Below, piece after piece: positions 16,622 to 24,536 of a stretch of 41,233 nt of DNA. The notes beneath the pieces were generated by a model that was given only the letters and a program-made list of their open reading frames with translations, was not told where the DNA came from and did no database searches. Source of the DNA: Acetobacteraceae bacterium (GTDB lineage Bacteria > Pseudomonadota > Alphaproteobacteria > Acetobacterales > Acetobacteraceae); NCBI GenBank assembly GCA_025354865.1, contig JANXMB010000125.1:1-41233 (forward strand), written 5' to 3'. The position numbers and the translations under genes were made by a program. The number at the start of each line of letters is the position of its first letter. The first letter of the stretch is position 1.

Positions 16622-18283
16622 ATGTCCCAATCCGTCTCCCGCCTGCTGGTGGACAGCCTCGAAGCGCACGATATCGATTTGATCTATTGCGTGCCGGGCG
16701 AGTCCTACCTCGGTATGACCAACGCGCTGGCCGATAACAACCGTATGCGGTTGATCGTCTGCCGGCACGAGGGCGGGGCGGCGTTCATGGCAGCGGCGGA
16801 TGGGCGGATGCGGGGCGGCCGAGCGGGGGTGCTGGTGGTGTCGCGCGGTCCGGGGCTGTCGAATGCGATGATCGGGCTGCACACCGCTTTTCACGATGCC
16901 ACGCCGCTGGTGGTTTTCATCGGTCAGGTGGAACGGTTCGAAGCCGGGCGGCTGGCCTTGCAGGAACAAAATTATTCCCGGTTGCTCTCCGATGTCACCA
17001 AGCTGGTGATCGAGGTCAACGACCCCATCCAAGCCAGCGAGGCGGTTGCCCGCGCCTTCCACATCGCCGAAAGCGGCACCCCCGGCCCGGTCGCGATTAT
17101 CGTGCCGGAGGACGTGTTCGACGCGACCACCGAAGCGCCGCTCAACCGGCCGCGCCCCCCGGCGATCGCTGGACCGCATCCCGACGACCTCGACCAGCTC
17201 GCGACTATGCTGGCAAAAGCGGAACGCCCGCTTATCTGGGTCGGCCCGGCGATGCGGGAAAATGGCCTGGACGAGTTGAAGCAGTTGGCCGAGCAGTGGC
17301 ATTTGCCGGTGAGTCCGACGCATCGGCGGCCGCATTTGTTCGATGCGTGGCACGATAATTACGGCGGCTATGTTGCCAGCCGCACGCATCCCGATGTCAT
17401 CGCGGAAATGAAGAAATCCGACCTGCTGGTGGTGCTGGGCGAGCGGCTGACCGGCACGGTGTCGCAGAATTTCACCTTCCCCACCGCACCCGAACCGCAG
17501 CTCCCGCTGGTGCATGTCTGGCCCGATCCGAACGAGCTCGGCCGCGTCTGGCGCCCCGATCTGGCGCTGGCGTGCGAGCCGCGCGCGGTGGTGCAGGCAT
17601 TGCTGGCGCGCGGCACGCCCGCCGGGGCCGAACGCCGCAAGCCCTGGGTTCAGGGGTTGAACAAAATCCATCGCTCGTTGATGGACCCGGTGTGGCAACC
17701 GACTGCCGACGGGGTCAATTTCTCCGCCGTGGTGTGCGAGATCGCCAAACACATGACGGACGATGCGACGGTGACATCGGATGCCGGCAATTTCTCGTCG
17801 TTCGTGCAACGGTATCTGCCGATGAAGCCGGGCCAGATGTTCCTGTCGTCGGTGGTGGGGGCGATGGGTGCCGGCTTGCCGATGGCGGTTGCCGCCTGCC
17901 TGCGGCGTCCTGGGTCCCGGGTGATCGCGTTCGCCGGCGACGGCGGGGCGTTGATGACGGGCAACGAAATCGCCACCGCCTGCCAATACCGGGTGGCGCC
18001 GATTTTCGTGATCTCGGACAATCATTGCTACGGCACGATCACCATGCATCACGACATCCGCTACCCCGGCCGCCCGTACCAGGCCGCGACGCAACTGACC
18101 AACCCCGATTTCGCCATCTGGGCCAGCGCGTTCGGTGCCAAGGGATTCACGATTACGGACGAATCCCAGATCGCCGGCACCATCGCCGAGGCCTTCGCGG
18201 TGCAGGACAAGCCGGTCGTCATCCACTGCCATACCTCGTTGGAGCAAATCAGCGCCTGGCGTCGGCGCAACCTGCCGCGCTGA
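16622..18283 (+). CDS. Thiamine diphosphate-dependent enzyme (acetolactate synthase-like)
   Basis: A 553-residue ThDP enzyme with the three-domain layout of acetolactate synthase, benzoylformate decarboxylase and oxalyl-CoA decarboxylase. The ThDP-activating Glu50 sits in VCRHEGGAAFMA. The cofactor Mg motif runs from GDG (439-441) to SDN (465-467), with Asp440 and Asn467 as expected ligands. It lacks an adjacent ilvN-type regulatory subunit gene, so it is more likely catabolic than the biosynthetic IlvB. The ATG at 16622 follows gaggaaac. A double repeat element directly follows the stop codon. Confidence 0.87.
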   Translation: MSQSVSRLLVDSLEAHDIDLIYCVPGESYLGMTNALADNNRMRLIVCRHEGGAAFMAAADGRMRGGRAGVLVVSRGPGLSNAMIGLHTAFHDATPLVVFIGQVERFEAGRLALQEQNYSRLLSDVTKLVIEVNDPIQASEAVARAFHIAESGTPGPVAIIVPEDVFDATTEAPLNRPRPPAIAGPHPDDLDQLATMLAKAERPLIWVGPAMRENGLDELKQLAEQWHLPVSPTHRRPHLFDAWHDNYGGYVASRTHPDVIAEMKKSDLLVVLGERLTGTVSQNFTFPTAPEPQLPLVHVWPDPNELGRVWRPDLALACEPRAVVQALLARGTPAGAERRKPWVQGLNKIHRSLMDPVWQPTADGVNFSAVVCEIAKHMTDDATVTSDAGNFSSFVQRYLPMKPGQMFLSSVVGAMGAGLPMAVAACLRRPGSRVIAFAGDGGALMTGNEIATACQYRVAPIFVISDNHCYGTITMHHDIRYPGRPYQAATQLTNPDFAIWASAFGAKGFTITDESQIAGTIAEAFAVQDKPVVIHCHTSLEQISAWRRRNLPR

Positions 18284-18285
18284 TG

Positions 18286-18398
18286 CGCGATGACCGAAGG
18301 TGGAATCACCGAAGGTCTGAATCGCGCGAACAAACTATACGTTAGATCGCGATGACCGAAGGTGGAATCACCGAAGGTCTGAATCGCGCGATCTAACG
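18286..18398. repeat. Nested intergenic repeat, two identical 44-bp units
   Basis: Perfect copies at 18286-18329 and 18348-18391 start cgcgatgaccgaaggtgg and contain accgaaggt twice. The second copy is enclosed by a 12-bp perfect inverted repeat, cgttagatcgcg (18340-18351) and cgcgatctaacg (18387-18398). Related elements lie near 29024, 29679 and, with different arms, 26969. It lies directly after the ThDP enzyme gene and may act as a transcript-end hairpin. Confidence 0.9.
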
Positions 18399-18448
18399 CG
18401 GCGCGGCACCGATTGCCGCATCGCCCGAGGACGCACTACAAGCGAGCG

Positions 18449-19036
18449 ATGCACACCATCGCCCGCCTGTTGCCGTTTTCCCTGCTGCTATTGACCGCCG
18501 CCGCCGATGCCCCGGCGCTGGCCCCGACGGCCGATGTAACCGCGACATATACCGTCGTCCGCGCCCAGGCGTCCGGCGGGCCGCGCAAGATCGTCGTTCG
18601 GCAGACCGCCGGCGGCACCCGGACCCGCATCGATAGCTACATCTTCGCCGATGGGAAGGCGCCGTACGAGACCCTTCTCCTCGACTCCAAATCCAACCGC
18701 AGCAAAGTGCTCGTCTATGCTCGGCAAGCGGTTTTCGATATCCCATCGGAAGGGGTTGGATTGCAGGAGTATGCCCTGACCCCGGATCTGCGCTTCAAGC
18801 GCGGCCCGGATAAGACGGTTGCCGGGCAGAAATGCACCGAATGGACAGCGACTCCGCCGAAGGGCGATCCCTGGACAACCTGCGTCACGGCGAAAGGGGT
18901 GGTGCTGCGCACCGCCAGTGCCACCCGGGAACTGGAGGCGACTGCCGTCAAAACGGCACCGCTGCCCGCCGACACTTTCGCGATCCCGCCCGATCTGAAG
19001 CCGATGACCCTGGTGCCGGCCCCAGCGGCGAAATAG
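18449..19036 (+). CDS. Exported protein of unknown function (DUF4412-like)
   Basis: A 195-residue protein with a signal peptide (LLPFSLLLLTAAADAPALA) and then a beta-rich mature part. The look (VTATYTVVRA, RTRIDSYIFADGK, VFDIPSEGVGLQEY, VAGQKCTEW, GVVLRTA) is that of periplasmic DUF4412-type proteins. Two Cys (in GQKCTEW and WTTCVTAK) could form a disulphide. The ATG at 18449 begins the signal peptide. Convergent with the HNH gene, only four bases between stop codons. Confidence 0.65.
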   Translation: MHTIARLLPFSLLLLTAAADAPALAPTADVTATYTVVRAQASGGPRKIVVRQTAGGTRTRIDSYIFADGKAPYETLLLDSKSNRSKVLVYARQAVFDIPSEGVGLQEYALTPDLRFKRGPDKTVAGQKCTEWTATPPKGDPWTTCVTAKGVVLRTASATRELEATAVKTAPLPADTFAIPPDLKPMTLVPAPAAK

Positions 19037-19040
19037 CCGA

Positions 19041-19601
19041 TCAGCTTTCCAGTTCGCTGTCCCAGTAAAGGTAGTCGCGCCAGCTTTCGTGCAGATAGTT
19101 GGGCGGGAAGGCGCGGCCGTTGTCCTGCAATTCCCAGGTGGAGGGCTGGCGCGGCGTCAGGCGCGGGAACATATGGCACTCCCTCGGCAGCCGGGACCCC
19201 TTGCGTAAATTGCAGGCCCCGCACGCGGTGACCACGTTTTCCCACGTCGTGCGCCCGCCCCGGCAACGCGGGATGACATGATCGAATGTCAGGTCCGGCG
19301 CGGGGGACCGCGCGGCGCAATACTGGCATTGGAACGCATCGCGCAGGAACACGTTGAACCGCGTGAACGCCGGGCGGCGGGACGTCGGGATGAAATCCTT
19401 CAGCGCGATCACGCTGGGCAACTTCATCGTCATGCTGGGGGAGTGTACTTCGTGGTCGTACTCGTTGAGCACCGACACCCGATCCATGAACACCGCCTTC
19501 ACGGCATCCTGCCAGGACCATAACGACAACGGAAAATACGATAGCGGGCGGAAATCCGCATTCAAAACCAGCGCGGGAAATTGCTGTCCGCCGTCAGGCA
19601 A
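19041..19601 (-). CDS. HNH endonuclease
   Basis: A 186-residue protein with an HNH nuclease domain from about residue 88: zinc pair CQYC (92-95) and CGAC (127-130), catalytic DH at 107-108 (FDHVIPRCRGG) and the Asn residues 122 and 131. The N-terminal half (FPALVLNADFRPLSYFPLSLWSWQDAVKAVF) is typical of a small HNH protein widespread in alphaproteobacteria and cyanobacteria, probably chromosomal rather than mobile; its role is not established. The start is TTG at 19601, the first available in the frame, so the start is uncertain. Confidence 0.85.
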   Translation of the reverse strand: MPDGGQQFPALVLNADFRPLSYFPLSLWSWQDAVKAVFMDRVSVLNEYDHEVHSPSMTMKLPSVIALKDFIPTSRRPAFTRFNVFLRDAFQCQYCAARSPAPDLTFDHVIPRCRGGRTTWENVVTACGACNLRKGSRLPRECHMFPRLTPRQPSTWELQDNGRAFPPNYLHESWRDYLYWDSELES

Positions 19602-19756
19602 GCGTGCCCCCTATCCGATGGGGCGCCACATCTGGGGGATATCGAAGTCAACCCCACCGGATGGAGAGCGCCGCCGAAAACCAAGGACTCTATGCCAGAC
19701 GCCGAATCCCGCTGCAACACCGCGACTCCCGAGGGATCGGCAGATTCATCGTTCGG

Positions 19757-20404
19757 TCATGCGAAAGCGCGTTGCAGAGTCAGCGCAGCCATGGCGATAC
19801 CGTGATCGTCGATGCCATGGCCCAATCCCGGGGAATAGGCGGCTTCGACCGGCACTTGCAGGGTTTTCAGCAACGCTTCGGCCGCGCGGGATCGCTCGAC
19901 CGGAACCTGACCGTCGGCCTCCCCATGCGCGAGCAGGACCGGCGCCCGATTGCGGATCTCCGCTTCCAGCGACTCCGGGGCAATCAAGGCCCCCGAAAAT
20001 GCGAGAATCGCTTTCGGTGCCACCGCCCGGCGCAAGCCGGTGAACAGCACGGTCATCGCGCCCTGGCTGAACCCCATCAGCGCATAGGCATCCGCCGGCA
20101 ATCCCAGGCGATCCAGTTCGGCGTCGAGGAACGCATCCAGATGCGCGGCCGCGTTGCGCGCGCCGGCTGCCATGACATCCGGCCGACGATCGGAAACATC
20201 CCACCATTGCCGACCGAAGCCCGACGGGTGCGCATCCGGCGCGTTGACGCTGGCGAAAATCGCATCCGGCATCGTATGCCCCCAGGTCGGCGCGATATCG
20301 ATCAGATCGTAGGCGTCGGCTCCCAAACCGTGGCACAAAACCACCAACTGCCTCGGGGCGGCTTTGGAGGCAGGCCCCCAATGGATGGCATCGAGCAGCG
20401 GCAT
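19757..20404 (-). CDS. Phospholipase/carboxylesterase family hydrolase
   Basis: A 215-residue alpha/beta hydrolase of the carboxylesterase/acyl-protein thioesterase type. The nucleophile elbow is GFSQGAM, the oxyanion strand LVVLCHGLGADAYDL, followed by an Asp in HGEADGQVPVERS and the catalytic His in SPGLGHGIDDHG. Start ATG at 20404, 48 bases from the divergent gluQRS start. Cytoplasmic. The frame is open far upstream but antisense to gluQRS. Confidence 0.87.
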   Translation of the reverse strand: MPLLDAIHWGPASKAAPRQLVVLCHGLGADAYDLIDIAPTWGHTMPDAIFASVNAPDAHPSGFGRQWWDVSDRRPDVMAAGARNAAAHLDAFLDAELDRLGLPADAYALMGFSQGAMTVLFTGLRRAVAPKAILAFSGALIAPESLEAEIRNRAPVLLAHGEADGQVPVERSRAAEALLKTLQVPVEAAYSPGLGHGIDDHGIAMAALTLQRAFA

Positions 20405-20452
20405 GTGTTTTCCTCCGGCATGTTGTCTCGGCGTAATCCCAGGTCGGTCCCC

Positions 20453-21295
20453 ATGTCCATCGTGACACGTTTCGCGCCAAGCCCGACGGGGTATCTGCAC
20501 CTCGGGCATGCATTTTCGGCGCTGATGGCGTGGCGGCGGGCGCGGGAAGCCGGCGGGCGGTTTCTCCTGCGGCTGGAAGATATCGACCCCGGCCGCTGCC
20601 GTCCCGCATTCGCCGAAGCGATCCAGGAAGACCTCCATTGGTTCGGCCTCGATTGGGACGGCTCGGTGCGGGTACAATCGGAGCATCTGTCGGATTACGC
20701 CGCCGTGCTCGACGATCTGGCTCGGCGTGGCCTCGTCTATCCCTGTTTTTGCACCCGAGCGGATATTGCCCGCGAAATCGGCGAATCGATGGCAGCGCCG
20801 CATGCCCCGGATGGCGGTTCGGTCTATCCCGGCACCTGCCGGCTTCTGTCCGCCGACGCGCGGGCGGCGCGGATCGCTGCGGGGGATCGTTTTGCACGCC
20901 GCCTGGATATCCGTCGCGCGGCAACCGAGCCGCTGCGGTTTATCGAAGAAGGGGTTGGCGCGGTTCTTTGCGATCCGGCGGGGTTCGGCGATGTCGTGCT
21001 GGCTCGGATGGACGCGCCCGCCAGCTACCACCTTTGCGTCGCCCACGACGACGCGCTGCAAGGGGTCACGCTGGTGACCAGGGGGAATGACCTGCGCCCG
21101 GCCACCCACATTCACCGCCTGTTGCAAGCGTTGATGGGTTGGCCGGTGCCGGCATACGCGCATCACCGGCTGTTGACCGATGCCAGCGGCAGGCGGCTCG
21201 CCAAGCGGGATCGGGCCGCCACCCTGCGCGACCTGCGGGCAACCGGGATCGCACCGGCGGACCTGCGACGCAGGTTGGAAACGGACAGCGCGTGA
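20453..21295 (+). CDS. gluQRS: Glutamyl-Q tRNA(Asp) synthetase
   Basis: A truncated GluRS paralog that attaches glutamate to queuosine at position 34 of tRNA(Asp). The 280-residue length lacks an anticodon-binding domain, as in the family. The HIGH motif appears as SPTGYLHLGHAFSA; the KMSKS-like loop is RRLAKRDRA. Zinc-type Cys residues are in YPCFCTRADI and YPGTCR. The ATG at 20453 gives the canonical start (MSIVTRFAPSPTG); an in-frame ATG at 20420 would add 11 residues. Confidence 0.93.
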   Translation: MSIVTRFAPSPTGYLHLGHAFSALMAWRRAREAGGRFLLRLEDIDPGRCRPAFAEAIQEDLHWFGLDWDGSVRVQSEHLSDYAAVLDDLARRGLVYPCFCTRADIAREIGESMAAPHAPDGGSVYPGTCRLLSADARAARIAAGDRFARRLDIRRAATEPLRFIEEGVGAVLCDPAGFGDVVLARMDAPASYHLCVAHDDALQGVTLVTRGNDLRPATHIHRLLQALMGWPVPAYAHHRLLTDASGRRLAKRDRAATLRDLRATGIAPADLRRRLETDSA

Positions 21296-21365
21296 ACCCG
21301 GCAATGGACAACCGAGCGGCGGAGGGGCTAAACGCCCCCGGCTTCGCGCAGCGCCAAAGGACCCC

Positions 21366-21761
21366 ATGACCGATCGTCCCATTTTGCTGCGCCCATCGGC
21401 TCCCCTCCGGTCGCGCCGCGCCGCCGTGCTGCTGCTGCTCGGCTTGCTGGCACCGATCCCCGCCCATGCTCACGCGATCCTGGAGGAAAGCGTGCCCGCC
21501 CAGGACGGAATCGTGCCCGCCGGTCGGATCGGGATCGCGTTTCGCTTCAACAGCCGGATCGACAAACCACGGTCCCGCTTGGTGCTGACCAACCCCGATC
21601 GCAGCCAGATGCCGGTGACCATCTCCCCGTCCGGCCCGCCGGATATTTTGACCGGCAGCGTCGAACTGAAGCCCGGCGCCTATACGATCCGCTGGTACGT
21701 GCTGGCCACGGACGGCCATCTGACGCGCGGCGACGTGCGCTTTACCGTGACGGAGCCTTAG
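21366..21761 (+). CDS. copC: Copper-binding periplasmic protein CopC
   Basis: A 131-residue protein with a signal peptide ending PIPAHA, so that mature CopC would begin with His36, the N-terminal Cu(II) ligand. The other conserved ligands are visible as Asp116 and His118 in ATDGHLTRGDV. The single beta-sandwich domain is the usual size. There is no Met-rich Cu(I) site, so this is the Cu(II)-only type. Followed after three bases by copD, its usual partner for copper transfer into the cytoplasm. Confidence 0.92.
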   Translation: MTDRPILLRPSAPLRSRRAAVLLLLGLLAPIPAHAHAILEESVPAQDGIVPAGRIGIAFRFNSRIDKPRSRLVLTNPDRSQMPVTISPSGPPDILTGSVELKPGAYTIRWYVLATDGHLTRGDVRFTVTEP

Positions 21762-21764
21762 TCG

Positions 21765-23420
21765 GTGGAATTGCTGATCGATGTTTTCGGCTATCTGTCC
21801 ATCGTCGTGCATGGGCTGACGATCCTGGCGCAGTCCATCGCCCTCGGCGGGGTGTTGTTTCTGGTGCTGTTGGCGCTGCCGCTGGCCGATCGCATCGGGC
21901 GCGACATCGCCGTTTCGACCGCCCGCATCGCCGCCTGGGGTGCCATCGCGCTCCTGGCCGCCGAGGCCGCGACCGTCGCCCTGCAAGCCGCCTCCGTCGT
22001 GGGCTCGATCGATCTTGCCTGGGCCGACACCCTGGGCGCCAATTTCGCCATCGCCGGGTTCATGAAAATGGGGATCGCGGCCCTGCTGGCGCTGTTGCTG
22101 TTTGCCCGCGGTGCAAGCGCGCCGGTCGTGCCCTTGGTTCTGGCCGCGATCCTGGAACTGGTCGCCGCCACCATGACGACGCACGCGGTCGCGCGCCTGT
22201 CGGATCGGGGGCCGCTGCTGGTCGCGGCATGGCTACATCAGGCCGGCGCCGCCATCTGGATCGGCGGCATTCCCTGCTTTCTGATGGCGCTCGCCCGCGC
22301 CACCGACGGCAAGGCGCTGCGTGCCGTCAGTGCCCGGTTTTCCCGGATGTCGATGGCCGGGGTCGCCGCCATCCTTCTCAGCGGCGCCGTCATGACCGCG
22401 CTATATGTCGGGGAAGCCGAAGGGTTCTACGGCACCGCCTACGGTGTCATGGTTGGCGCCAAGATCGGCCTGTTCGCCATGCTGCTGGGCCTCGGCGCGG
22501 GCAATTTCCTGCTGACCGAACGCCTGCGCGCCAATCCCAACACCTCCATCGTTCGGATGCGGCGCTTTGCGGAGGTCGAACTCGGCATCGGCGCCGCCAT
22601 TTTCTTCGCGGCCGCATCGTTGACCTCGGTCCCGCCGGCCGTCGATCTGGCCAACGATCGCGTGACCCTTGCGGAAATCGCCGAGCGCAATACGCCGGCC
22701 TGGCCGCGCCTCGCCAGTCCGGACCACAGCGACCTCGCGCTGCCGGCGTTGCAGGCGAAATTGGATCGGGAGGCAACTGCCCGAGCGGCAACCCCGCAAG
22801 CCGCCTTCGTGCCGGGGGCGGGGGAATTGCCGCCGCGCAATGCCAACGACATCGCGTGGTCCGAATACAACCATCATTGGGCCGGGCTGATCGTGTCGCT
22901 GGTGGGACTGCTGGCCCTGGCGAACCGGGCGGGCGTGGGGTGGGCGAAGCATTGGCCCCTGGCATTCCTGGGCTTGGCGATCTTTCTGTTCTTCCGGTCC
23001 GACCCCGAGACATGGCCGATGGGCGACATCGGCTTCCTGGACAGTTTCCGGGATGTGGAGGTGGCGCAGCATCGCGGCTACGTGCTGCTGATTGTCGTGT
23101 TCGCGTGGTTCGAGTGGCGGGTGCGTGCCGGCGGTTGGACGAACCGAGCAGCGAGCCATGTCTTCCCACTACTATGCGCGGTGGGCGGGGTGCTGCTGCT
23201 GACGCATAGCCACGCCATTGCCAACATCAAGGACCAGTTGTTGATCGAACTGACCCACACGCCGCTGGCCTTGGCCGGCATCGTGGCGGGCTGGGCGCGC
23301 TGGCTGGAGCTACGATTGGACCCCAAGGCCAATGCCCCGTCGATCCGCGTCGCCGGCTGGGTCTGGCCGGTCGCGATCCTGTTCTGCGGCTTGCTGCTGC
23401 TGGGCTACCGGGAAGCGTAG
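21765..23420 (+). CDS. copD: CopD-family copper transport protein with long C-terminal extension
   Basis: An integral membrane protein of 551 residues, starting with GTG at 21765, three bases after the copC stop. Residues 1 to about 300 form the CopD domain with around eight membrane segments and conserved-looking positions such as WLHQAGAAIWIGGIP. The rest (about 250 residues) has a soluble stretch, then EYNHHWAGLIVSLVG and several more helices with THSHAIAN and ELTHTPLALAG. It is clearly longer than a standard CopD (about 300). Role: copper uptake with CopC (family knowledge); the extension is unexplained. Confidence 0.85.
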   Translation: MELLIDVFGYLSIVVHGLTILAQSIALGGVLFLVLLALPLADRIGRDIAVSTARIAAWGAIALLAAEAATVALQAASVVGSIDLAWADTLGANFAIAGFMKMGIAALLALLLFARGASAPVVPLVLAAILELVAATMTTHAVARLSDRGPLLVAAWLHQAGAAIWIGGIPCFLMALARATDGKALRAVSARFSRMSMAGVAAILLSGAVMTALYVGEAEGFYGTAYGVMVGAKIGLFAMLLGLGAGNFLLTERLRANPNTSIVRMRRFAEVELGIGAAIFFAAASLTSVPPAVDLANDRVTLAEIAERNTPAWPRLASPDHSDLALPALQAKLDREATARAATPQAAFVPGAGELPPRNANDIAWSEYNHHWAGLIVSLVGLLALANRAGVGWAKHWPLAFLGLAIFLFFRSDPETWPMGDIGFLDSFRDVEVAQHRGYVLLIVVFAWFEWRVRAGGWTNRAASHVFPLLCAVGGVLLLTHSHAIANIKDQLLIELTHTPLALAGIVAGWARWLELRLDPKANAPSIRVAGWVWPVAILFCGLLLLGYREA

Positions 23421-23447
23421 TCCCTCGCGATGCAGCAGCGTCAGGTC

Positions 23448-23477
23448 GTCTGGTATCGGGCCGTCTGGTATCAGGCC
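23448..23477. repeat. 15-bp tandem repeat spanning the kinase stop codon
   Basis: Two adjacent copies of gtctggtatcNggcc (23448-23462 and 23463-23477) differing at one base. The second copy includes the stop codon of the histidine kinase gene on the minus strand. Confidence 0.85.
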
Positions 23478-24526
23478 GGCAGTTCGAGCATGGCGGTCGT
23501 GCCGCAGCCGATTTCGCTGTCGAATGCCAGCTCGGCACCCATGGCCCGAGCGAGACGCCGACTGAGGGCAAGGCCGGTGCCGGTGCCGTTCGATCCCGCC
23601 AGTTCCTGGAAATAAGGCTCCCCCAGCCGTCGCAGGATGTCGGCCGACATCCCGATCCCGGCATCGCGCACCAACAATGTCACGGAACGCGGATGTTGCT
23701 CGGCGGTCAATTCGATCGTGCTGCCTGCGGGGGAGAATTTGACAGCATTGGCAATCAGATTGTCCAGGATGCGCCGCACCGCCCAAGGGTCGGCCTTGGC
23801 GGTCAAGGTGTTTCCGGGCAGCGCGAGTTCGAGCGCGATCTGCCGTTCCGACGCCATTTGTTGTCCGGCTTCGACGGCCTGACGGATCATGAACGTCACA
23901 TCGATCAACTCGTTCGCAAGCGGGCGTTCGTCGAGGTTGGTCAAGTCGATCAGGTTTGCGATCGTCGCCAGCAGCCGCGTGCTGCCGCCGCGCACCTGCT
24001 GCAACGCCTCCCGCTGATCGGGGCGACAATCGGCCACCATGACCGCTGTCAGGCCGACCATGGCTTGCAGCGGGGTCTGCATTTCCTCGCTGAGGGTGAC
24101 GAATACATCGGTCTTGACGCGTTCCGCTGCTTCGGCTCGCGCGGTCTGATCGGCCAGTTGTGTTTGGATGACGCGGGCATAGCGTACCAAGGCGGCGGTG
24201 ATGAAAATCGCGCCGATCGACAGCAGCCGGACGACGATGCCTTGGCTCGGGATCGGATTGACCACCGGCAGAAAAAATCCAATCACCGCCATGGTGCTGG
24301 CTATCGAGGCCAGCCACCAAGCGCTGCGCGGATTGCGGTGGAACACCGCCGTGCAGACCAGCGGGATGTAGAGAATGCCGAATGGTATGAAAAATACTTC
24401 GACCAGAATATCGGTGATGAACGCAACGAGCACGCCGAGATAGACCAAGGGCACCAGATAACGGACCCATTTCCCCCAGGCTGCGTGAACGTCGCCAACG
24501 GCAGGTCGTTCGGTCAATTCGCCCAC
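23471..24526 (-). CDS. Histidine-kinase-like protein lacking the phospho-acceptor histidine
   Basis: A 351-residue membrane sensor. Four or so hydrophobic segments (about residues 22-115), a short coiled linker, then a HisKA-like dimerisation helix and an HATPase domain. The H-box reads VTLSEEMQTPLQAMVGL: the usual SHELRTPL His is Glu147 (codon 24086-24088, GAG). The ATP-binding boxes are intact: NLIANAVKFS (N), RDAGIGM (G1) and GTGTGLALSRR (G2). It cannot autophosphorylate at the normal site, so it may be a pseudokinase or partner of another sensor. GTG start at 24526, ten bases after the M20 hydrolase gene; no response regulator is nearby. Confidence 0.86.
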   Translation of the reverse strand: MGELTERPAVGDVHAAWGKWVRYLVPLVYLGVLVAFITDILVEVFFIPFGILYIPLVCTAVFHRNPRSAWWLASIASTMAVIGFFLPVVNPIPSQGIVVRLLSIGAIFITAALVRYARVIQTQLADQTARAEAAERVKTDVFVTLSEEMQTPLQAMVGLTAVMVADCRPDQREALQQVRGGSTRLLATIANLIDLTNLDERPLANELIDVTFMIRQAVEAGQQMASERQIALELALPGNTLTAKADPWAVRRILDNLIANAVKFSPAGSTIELTAEQHPRSVTLLVRDAGIGMSADILRRLGEPYFQELAGSNGTGTGLALSRRLARAMGAELAFDSEIGCGTTAMLELPA

Positions 24527-24536
24527 AGCCTGCCTC

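Noticed and set aside
16616-18247. 543-codon antisense frame over the ThDP enzyme
   Set aside because: The plus-strand product has full ThDP motifs; the antisense is a His/Arg/Gly-rich shadow.
18286-18391. Two identical units with an 18-base gap as a CRISPR array
   Set aside because: Only two units, with single dispersed copies elsewhere, inverted-repeat architecture and no cas genes.
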